Made by a program: the position numbers and the translations under genes
Shown here: positions 35,515 through 40,138 of the stretch, piece after piece
How positions within the stretch are numbered: the first letter of the stretch is position 1
Layout of the letters: every line of letters starts with the position of its first letter
Notes under the pieces: generated by a model
Told to the model about the DNA's origin: nothing
The model's database searches: none
What the model saw: the letters and a program-made list of their open reading frames with translations, nothing else
Origin: Rickettsia typhi
GTDB lineage: Bacteria > Pseudomonadota > Alphaproteobacteria > Rickettsiales > UBA1997
Direction: 5' to 3'
Assembly: GCA_945901265.1 (NCBI GenBank)
Contig: CAMDJZ010000010.1
Location: 1 to 40,138 of the forward strand
Length of the DNA stretch: 40,138 nucleotides

Positions 35515-35955
35515 TTAATGTAGTTTTTTGCGATTTTGATAGAGCTTAGGATTAAGAAAAGCGTCGCCAAACTGATCGTCATCAAATTCTTTTAATTGCA
35601 ATTTTTGGACAAATCGTAATTTGGCATTTGTGACATTACTTCCAAAAACTATCCCGACAAATTCGTAACCTTTTTTCTTTAAATTATCACAAAGCCAGTT
35701 ATTAGCATTGAGTGCAATCATAAAAAATAAGGCTAGTTGCAATAAAACCTTGTCGAAATCTGTTGATAATTTTGCAAAGAAAGTAAAAGCTGAAATTATG
35801 CCAACAAGAATAATTGTTTCTTTCCAGAGTTGATGATATAAAAACCAAGCACCATTAAAAATAAAAGCTTTCCAAGAAAAACCTTCCTTGATCATGATTA
35901 TATCTTCAATCTTTCCCAATTCATTTTTTTTAACCAAGGCATTGTAAAGTTTCAT
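35515..35955 (-). CDS. DUF2628 membrane protein
   Basis: A 146-residue protein with the DUF2628 pattern: polar N-terminus, then KEGFSWKAFIFNGAWFLYHQLW, one or two hydrophobic segments (about 50-82), and the NNWLCDNLKKKGYEFVGIV motif near 85-103. In several alphaproteobacteria a DUF2628 gene sits in the his operon beside hisH, and here it directly precedes hisH with an 8-bp gap. The function is not established. Confidence 0.83.
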   Translation of the reverse strand: MKLYNALVKKNELGKIEDIIMIKEGFSWKAFIFNGAWFLYHQLWKETIILVGIISAFTFFAKLSTDFDKVLLQLALFFMIALNANNWLCDNLKKKGYEFVGIVFGSNVTNAKLRFVQKLQLKEFDDDQFGDAFLNPKLYQNRKKLH

Positions 35956-35983
35956 AACTAGCTAAAATAAGATTAATTTAAAT

Positions 35984-36022
35984 GAGCATTTGAGCTAATA
36001 TTTTCTATCAACTCAAATACTC
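35984..36022 (-). terminator. Stem-loop after rplT
   Basis: GAGCATTTGAGCT (35984-35996) pairs with AACTCAAATACTC (36010-36022) along 13 positions, two of them G-U pairs in RNA, around a 13-base loop. It begins 16 bp after the rplT stop and ends 28 bp before the DUF2628 start, a fitting place to end the rpmI-rplT transcript. The following RNA is A/U-rich but lacks a pure U-tract. Confidence 0.5.
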
Positions 36023-36037
36023 AAATTGAAATTTTTT

Positions 36038-36397
36038 CTAAGCTTGTAAAGCTTTTTTTGCTTTTTCAACAATTTTGGCAAAGGTTTGCGGTTCTTTAAC
36101 CGCCAGATCAGCGAGAACTTTTCTATCGAGATCAATTTTTGCTAATTTTAAACCATTGATAAATTTAGAATAAACTAAATCATGCTCTCTGACTCCAGCA
36201 TTGATGCGCTGAATCCATAAGCCACGAAAATCTCTTTTTCTGGCTTTACGATCTCGATAAGCATAACGCAAAGCTTTTTCAACTTTTTGAATAGCAATAC
36301 GAAAGCAATTTTTTGCACGTCCGCGATAACCCTTGGCTAGCTTAAGGATTTTTTTATGTCTAGCTTTTTTTGTAACACCTCTTTTTACACGACTCAT
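36038..36397 (-). CDS. rplT: Ribosomal protein bL20
   Basis: A 119-residue large-subunit assembly protein. The extended basic N-terminus ([20 protein letters not shown]) and [20 protein letters not shown], followed by the helical C-terminal domain, are diagnostic. The ATG at 36397 has the best Shine-Dalgarno sequence in the area, AGGAGT (complement of 36403-36408), five bases upstream. It follows rpmI by 63 bp. infC upstream and pheS downstream, the usual neighbours, are missing here. Confidence 0.97.
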   Translation of the reverse strand: MSRVKRGVTKKARHKKILKLAKGYRGRAKNCFRIAIQKVEKALRYAYRDRKARKRDFRGLWIQRINAGVREHDLVYSKFINGLKLAKIDLDRKVLADLAVKEPQTFAKIVEKAKKALQA

Positions 36398-36460
36398 ATG
36401 TAACTCCTAATAAAATAAATAAAAATAATTTAAAACTGTTTATATTCACTAAAAAATTTT

Positions 36461-36664
36461 TTAGCGACTATATGGCATTTTGAACTTGAGAATACTAGCT
36501 GAATGACCTTCAGATAGAGGAGCGGCTTTTCTCAGTTTTCTAATACGAGATTGACTTTTCTTATCAAGATTATGTCTTTTGCCAGCTTGTTTGTGTAAGA
36601 TTTTTTTGTTGCGAGTAACGCGAAATCTTTTTTTTGCGCTACTATTTGTTTTAACTTTTGGCAT
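36461..36664 (-). CDS. rpmI: Ribosomal protein bL35
   Basis: This 67-residue basic protein starts MPKVKTNSSAKKRFRVT and contains the conserved KILHKQAGKRHNLDKKSQ, so it is bL35. The frame is open for 38 codons upstream of the ATG at 36664, but those residues have no similarity to the family and would give a hydrophobic extension, so the internal start is used. It is the first gene of rpmI-rplT. infC, usually before it, is replaced by a tRNA gene 217 bp away. Confidence 0.95.
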   Translation of the reverse strand: MPKVKTNSSAKKRFRVTRNKKILHKQAGKRHNLDKKSQSRIRKLRKAAPLSEGHSASILKFKMPYSR

Positions 36665-36826
36665 ATTTTTTAATAAAAATTGAACATAGAAACCTAGGTA
36701 GAAGAGCGCTTCATGAATATTTAAATTCACAAATTCCCAACTTTTAATTAACCCAAGAATCACAAAATAAAAATACACTTGGCTAAAGTGTAAGAGTGAA
36801 TTTGATTAAAATTGTGAAATTATTTT

Positions 36827-36851
36827 GTTTATAATTAATAAAATTATAAAC
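36827..36851 (-). terminator. Perfect 10-bp hairpin downstream of the tRNA
   Basis: GTTTATAATT (36827-36836) is exactly complementary to AATTATAAAC (36842-36851) with a 5-base loop. It lies 29 bp beyond the 3' end of the tRNA gene, where its transcript should end. No U-tract follows, so it is a weak terminator candidate. Confidence 0.35.
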
Positions 36852-36880
36852 TTAAAATCAGCAATTTTACAAATAAGATT

Positions 36881-36956
36881 TGGTGGGATCGGCAGGGATC
36901 GAACCTGCGACCAAGACGTTATGAGCGTCCTGCTCTAACCGCTGAGCTACAATCCC
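36881..36956 (-). tRNA. tRNA with CAT anticodon, probably tRNA-Ile2
   Basis: A 76-base cloverleaf with the CCA end encoded. The acceptor stem GGGATTG pairs with CGATCCC (one G-T pair), the D arm contains AGCTCAGCGGTTAGAGC, the anticodon stem GGACG/CGTCT carries the loop CTCATAA, and the T arm has GGTTCGATC. The anticodon CAT serves initiator Met, elongator Met or, after lysidine modification by TilS, Ile. Position 1-72 is G-C, so it is not the initiator type of most bacteria. The TTGGTCGC stretch after the anticodon stem and the GCGGTTAGAGCAGG D region are like tRNA-Ile2; elongator Met is the alternative. Confidence 0.9.
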
Positions 36957-36984
36957 TAAAATCTAAATAATAAATTAAATTTAA

Positions 36985-37009
36985 TTTTTGTTAATAATTT
37001 TAACAAAAA
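36985..37009 (-). terminator. Perfect 10-bp A/T hairpin between grpE and the tRNA
   Basis: TTTTTGTTAA (36985-36994) pairs exactly with TTAACAAAAA (37000-37009) around TAATT. It lies about 230 bp after the grpE stop and 29 bp before the tRNA on the same strand. It could end the grpE transcript or belong to the tRNA promoter region. The rest of 36957-37235 shows no gene. Confidence 0.35.
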
Positions 37010-37235
37010 AAACTTTAAAATTCTCATGAAATATTGCTGAATTCAAATCACAACTTAGACGCAACCAGCATTGATTTTCTAGATTAGTTTGCACTTCATA
37101 AGAAATTAATAACTACAGCATCTAAATCAAATTCTCATTTTCATTATAAAGCAATTTAGAAAACTTAAGCAATTTTGCAACTAAATTTTTTTAAAATAAC
37201 AAAATTTACAAATTCCTATAAATTAAAAAATTAAT

Positions 37236-37823
37236 TTATGAGCTAATTTTTGCTTTCGAAACTGCAACTAAAGCTGGGCGAATTAATCGATTAGCGATAG
37301 TATATCCAGCTTGAATAACTTGTACAACAATACCTTCTTCACCTTCATTTTCAATGCTACTAATGGCTTCATGTAAATTGTGGTCAAATTGTTCATTAAG
37401 TGGAAAAATTCTTTTTACTTGATTTTTTTCTAGAATTTTAAGCAATTCTTTTTGGGTTAAATTTATGGCAATTGCATAATTTTTAATTGCTGAATATTTT
37501 TCAATCTCTTCATTCGGCGCATTTTCACTGGCCATAATAAAATTTTCAACGATAACGACTAATTCATTTACAAAATTACTAATTGCAAACTTACTAGCCT
37601 TTTCAATTTCCTCACGAGACCTTCTACGGGCATTCTCAAATTCTGCTAAACTACGCAATAATTTATCACTAAGATCATTATTTTTTTGTTCAAGTTCGCT
37701 AATTTTTAAAGATAATTGCTCAATAATATTTTGAGAATTTTTTTCTTGATTTATTTCTTCATTTCCAGCAACACCTTGATTTTCAAGGTCTGGATTGTTA
37801 TTGTTATTTTGCTGTTGAGTCAT
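37236..37823 (-). CDS. grpE: Nucleotide exchange factor GrpE
   Basis: A 195-residue co-chaperone that releases ADP from DnaK. The Asn/Gln/Glu-rich N-terminus (about 1-35) is disordered; a long coiled coil with LLRSLAEFENARRRSREEIEKA (about 60-81) follows, and the C-terminal beta domain contains NEQFDHNLHEAIS and GYTIANRLIRPALVAVSK, both GrpE signatures. It is divergent from clpP with 143 bp between starts, so the two protein-quality genes share a control region. Confidence 0.95.
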   Translation of the reverse strand: MTQQQNNNNNPDLENQGVAGNEEINQEKNSQNIIEQLSLKISELEQKNNDLSDKLLRSLAEFENARRRSREEIEKASKFAISNFVNELVVIVENFIMASENAPNEEIEKYSAIKNYAIAINLTQKELLKILEKNQVKRIFPLNEQFDHNLHEAISSIENEGEEGIVVQVIQAGYTIANRLIRPALVAVSKAKISS

Positions 37824-37886
37824 TATTATATTTAATTAATTTAAAATGTGAAAGTTTTATTTGTAATTTACGAATTAATTTAAGAG

Positions 37887-37893
37887 TTTCAAG
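37887..37893 (-). promoter_or_regulatory. CTTGAAA, candidate heat-shock -35 element for grpE
   Basis: On the minus strand CTTGAAA matches the sigma-32 -35 consensus exactly and lies 64-70 bp before the grpE ATG. A good -10 element (CCCAT-T or similar) at the right distance is not visible, so the call is weak. A seven-base match by itself occurs by chance, but its place between two heat-shock-type genes is notable. Confidence 0.25.
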
Positions 37894-37966
37894 ATTGCTT
37901 TAAAAAAAAATCTATTTAAAATTACAACAAAATTATAGATTAACTTTAATAACTCATTATTCAATC

Positions 37967-38590
37967 ATGATAGATAAAATTAACGAACAGGCTAGTTATC
38001 TAGTGCCAATGGTGCTTGAACAAACTCCAAGAGGAGAAAGATCTTTTGACATTTACTCGCGACTTTTAAAAGAAAGAATTATTTTTCTTTCTGGTCCAGT
38101 TAACGATCAAGTCTCTTCCTTGATTGTTGCGCAATTGCTTTTTCTTGAATCAGAAGATCCTAAGAAAGATATTTTCTTTTACATAAACTCTCCAGGAGGC
38201 GTTGTAACCTCTGGTTTAGCGATGTATGACACGATGAATTATATTCGCCCTGATGTTTCGACAGTTTGTATGGGTCAAGCCGCTTCAATGGGATCATTAC
38301 TTCTAGCAGCTGGTGCTCATGGCAAAAGATTTGCTTTACCAAATTCACGAATCATGATTCATCAGCCAAGTGGCGGATATCAAGGTCAGGCAACTGATAT
38401 AGAAATTCACGCTCAAGAAACATTAAGTCTAAAAAAACGCTTAAACGAAATTTATACCAAACATACTGGGCAAAAACTTTCAATGATAGAAAAATCAATG
38501 GAACGCGATAATTTCATGTCGCCTATTAGAGCTAAAGAATTTGGAATTATCGATGAAGTTATCGATAAAAGACCTCAATCAACTAAATAA
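37967..38590 (+). CDS. clpP: ATP-dependent Clp protease proteolytic subunit
   Basis: The 207-residue serine peptidase forms the two-ring ClpP chamber. The catalytic triad is Ser107 in [13 protein letters not shown], His132 in [10 protein letters not shown] and Asp181 in MERDNFMS. The N-terminal [23 protein letters not shown] and [20 protein letters not shown] are standard. The gene is followed after 4 bp by clpX, its unfoldase partner. ATG start at 37967. Confidence 0.97.
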   Translation: MIDKINEQASYLVPMVLEQTPRGERSFDIYSRLLKERIIFLSGPVNDQVSSLIVAQLLFLESEDPKKDIFFYINSPGGVVTSGLAMYDTMNYIRPDVSTVCMGQAASMGSLLLAAGAHGKRFALPNSRIMIHQPSGGYQGQATDIEIHAQETLSLKKRLNEIYTKHTGQKLSMIEKSMERDNFMSPIRAKEFGIIDEVIDKRPQSTK

Positions 38591-38594
38591 AATC

Positions 38595-39905
38595 ATGGTT
38601 AAAAAACAAGACGACGAAAAAGAACTTCATTGTTCTTTTTGCGGAAAATCACAAAATGAAGTTAAAAAATTAATAGCTGGTCCAACGGCATTTATATGCA
38701 ATGAATGTGTTGAGTTGGGTATGGATATTTTGAAACAAGAAACAAAAAAATCACCCTTATATAAAAGCGATAACTCCAAACCTACTCCTAAAGAAATTGC
38801 TAAAATTCTCGATGATTATGTAGTTGGGCAAGAACATGCTAAAAAAGTTTTGGCTGTTGCTGTTTATAATCACTATAAAAGAGTTGATAATCCTTCAATT
38901 ATAGGAACTGATAATGTCGATATCAATAAATCCAACATTTTAATGATTGGACCAACTGGTTGTGGTAAGACTTTACTAGCTCAAACATTAGCAAAAGTTC
39001 TTGACGTTCCTTTCACAATGACTGACGCCACTTCACTAACCGAAGCTGGTTATGTTGGCGATGATGTTGAAAATATTATTGGTCGTTTATTGCAAGCAGC
39101 AAATTATGATATTGAAAAAGCACAACGTGGCATTGTTTATATTGATGAAATCGATAAGATTGCACGTAAATCTGAAGATAATACACGTCGAGATATATCT
39201 GGCGAAGGTGTGCAACAAGGTTTGTTAAAGATCATTGAAGGAACTGTAGCATCTGTTCCAACTCAACCAGGTAGAAAAACTTCTCAACAAGAATATGTTC
39301 AAGTCGATACTCGTAATATTTTATTTATTTGCGCTGGAGCTTTTTCTGGTTTAGAAAAAATTATTTCCGTTCGAGGTGTAAATGCAAGCATGGGATTTGG
39401 TGCAGAACTTCGTGAAAAAGATGACATAAATCGCAAAGATATTTTTAACAAGGTTGAGCCTGATGATTTAATAAAATTCGGTTTAATACCTGAAATAGTT
39501 GGTCGTTTGCCAATTATCGCTCCTCTAGACGGTCTAAGCGAGGAAGATCTAACGCGGATTTTGCACGAACCAAAAAATTCATTAACAAAACAATATCAAA
39601 AGCTTTTTTCAATTGATAAAGTTGAAATTGAATTTGACGATGAATCCTTAAGAACAATAGCTAAAAAAGCTATAGATCGCAAAACTGGCGCTCGTGGTTT
39701 AAGGGCAATTACTGAAAATATTTTACTCGATGCGATGTTTGATATACCTTCTAAAAAGGATATTAAAAGTTTAAAAGTAAATAAGGAAGCGGTAGAAAAA
39801 AATAAGGTAAATAATTTTACTTATTTGACAGAAAAAGAGCAAAATGAGCGCGAGAAAAAACAAATAACTTTGTTAACGAATAAAAAAGAAAATAAAAATA
39901 GTTAA
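38595..39905 (+). CDS. clpX: ATP-dependent Clp protease ATP-binding subunit ClpX
   Basis: A 436-residue AAA+ unfoldase. The zinc-binding domain has Cys13, Cys16, Cys35 and Cys38 (LHCSFCGKS and FICNECVEL). The AAA+ module has Walker A GPTGCGKT (119-126), Walker [13 protein letters not shown] with Asp184-Glu185, the RGV pore segment region and sensor 2 in GARGLR. The frame is open 18 codons upstream inside clpP, but the ATG at 38595, 4 bp after the clpP stop, gives the proper N-terminus. It ends 41 bp before the convergent second bolA gene, with only a weak A/T hairpin between. Confidence 0.97.
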   Translation: MVKKQDDEKELHCSFCGKSQNEVKKLIAGPTAFICNECVELGMDILKQETKKSPLYKSDNSKPTPKEIAKILDDYVVGQEHAKKVLAVAVYNHYKRVDNPSIIGTDNVDINKSNILMIGPTGCGKTLLAQTLAKVLDVPFTMTDATSLTEAGYVGDDVENIIGRLLQAANYDIEKAQRGIVYIDEIDKIARKSEDNTRRDISGEGVQQGLLKIIEGTVASVPTQPGRKTSQQEYVQVDTRNILFICAGAFSGLEKIISVRGVNASMGFGAELREKDDINRKDIFNKVEPDDLIKFGLIPEIVGRLPIIAPLDGLSEEDLTRILHEPKNSLTKQYQKLFSIDKVEIEFDDESLRTIAKKAIDRKTGARGLRAITENILLDAMFDIPSKKDIKSLKVNKEAVEKNKVNNFTYLTEKEQNEREKKQITLLTNKKENKNS

Positions 39906-39946
39906 TTATCAATAATTTTATTATTTACTAGTAATGATTATTATTT

Positions 39947-40138
39947 TTAACTAATTATCTCTATTTCTAAAGCATGCATGCCATTTAAAAATTCTTCATT
40001 TAATAAATTATTAATTTGGCGATGAATAGCTATCTTTGAAAGGCTCTTAAATTGGCTAGATTTGATTTTTATAGAAAAATGAGTTTGTCCAGAAGGTTTA
40101 CTGCCAGAATGTCCTGCATGCAAATGAGAGTTATCAGT
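39947..40138 (-). CDS. BolA family protein, partial (5' end outside window)
   Basis: The last 63 codons of a minus-strand gene whose start lies beyond the right edge. The visible part begins TDNSHLHAGHSGSKPSGQTH and includes FSIKIKSSQFKSLSKIAIHR and LNGMHALEIEI. It fits the other BolA subtype of alphaproteobacteria, recognised by the D-SHLHAGH opening and the SRVARHR-like segment (here SKIAIHRQIN). It differs clearly from the 76-residue BolA next to grxD. In many alphaproteobacteria this subtype lies near a DnaJ-like gene, which cannot be checked here. Confidence 0.9.
   Translation of the reverse strand, partial: TDNSHLHAGHSGSKPSGQTHFSIKIKSSQFKSLSKIAIHRQINNLLNEEFLNGMHALEIEIIS

Noticed and set aside
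36665..36778. 38-codon upstream extension of rpmI
   Set aside because: The extension is hydrophobic and absent from bL35, which begins MPKVKT.
39911..39948. Hairpin between clpX and the second bolA as bidirectional terminator
   Set aside because: Only A-T pairs with a large bulge and a two-base inner loop; the five-T run alone is not enough in this AT-rich DNA.

Overview
The window is AT-rich throughout (roughly 30-33 % G+C by eye, intergenic stretches nearer 20 %). It reads as chromosomal DNA of an alphaproteobacterium with a reduced or streamlined genome. Several features point that way: the truB-rpsO-pnp order, the CGFS glutaredoxin next to a BolA gene plus a second BolA gene, an NDUFAF7-type MidA methyltransferase, a DUF2628 gene beside hisH, alphaproteobacterial RidA and VOC proteins, and a split F1-ATPase operon. 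The base composition and the many single pathway genes suggest a Rickettsiales- or Holosporales-like lineage or another AT-rich group. This is inference; no 16S gene is in the window. Nearly all genes lie on the minus strand. The exceptions are pstC, the Trm112-like gene with rlmE, clpP-clpX and one tiny ORF.

Layout. 1-760 is gene-free and very AT-rich. 761-907 is a 48-residue exported peptide gene with no named family. 973-5492 carries a doubtful ORF, comM, a D-amino-acid transaminase, a TlpA-like thioredoxin and rsmE. pstC (plus) starts 10 bp from rsmE and has no other Pst gene near it. 6723-12890 holds an ABC exporter, atpD-atpC and mreD-mrdA. 12891-13603 is a decay zone with a broken gene, a 37-codon plus-strand ORF and a strong inverted repeat. 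13604-17673 encodes an ornithine/lysine-type decarboxylase, pyrB overlapping a YadG-like ATPase gene, and bolA-grxD. 17825-25042 is truB-rpsO-pnp followed upstream by atpH-atpA-atpG, with a 128-bp palindromic element between atpG and truB. 25395-28592 is purK, an agmatinase-like ureohydrolase and an AspA/AstE-like deacylase. 28747-35955 holds the Trm112-like gene with rlmE, a threonine dehydratase/serine racemase, an unusual VOC protein, ridA, midA-bioB and DUF2628-hisH. 36038-40138 holds rpmI-rplT, a CAT-anticodon tRNA, grpE, clpP-clpX and a second bolA cut by the window end.

How the genes fit together. Most are core functions: F1-ATPase (alpha, beta, gamma, delta, epsilon), translation and RNA turnover (S15, L20, L35, TruB, RsmE, RlmE, PNPase, tRNA), proteostasis (GrpE, ClpXP), iron-sulfur/redox handling (Grx4, two BolA, MidA for complex I), and cell-wall elongation (PBP2, MreD, with D-amino acids from the transaminase). 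Several biosynthetic genes stand alone (pyrB, purK, hisH, bioB). Their partners are either dispersed or lost.

The items most worth a second look are: the palindromic element at 21735-21862 with its G+C-richer loop; the VOC protein with a 220-residue Arg/Ser/Asn-rich disordered N-terminus and an acidic tail; the Arg/Asp/Gly repeat tail on PNPase; the small exported peptide with a plus-strand intrinsic terminator inside its gene; the one-domain epsilon subunit; and several leader hairpins (pnp, rpsO, atpH).
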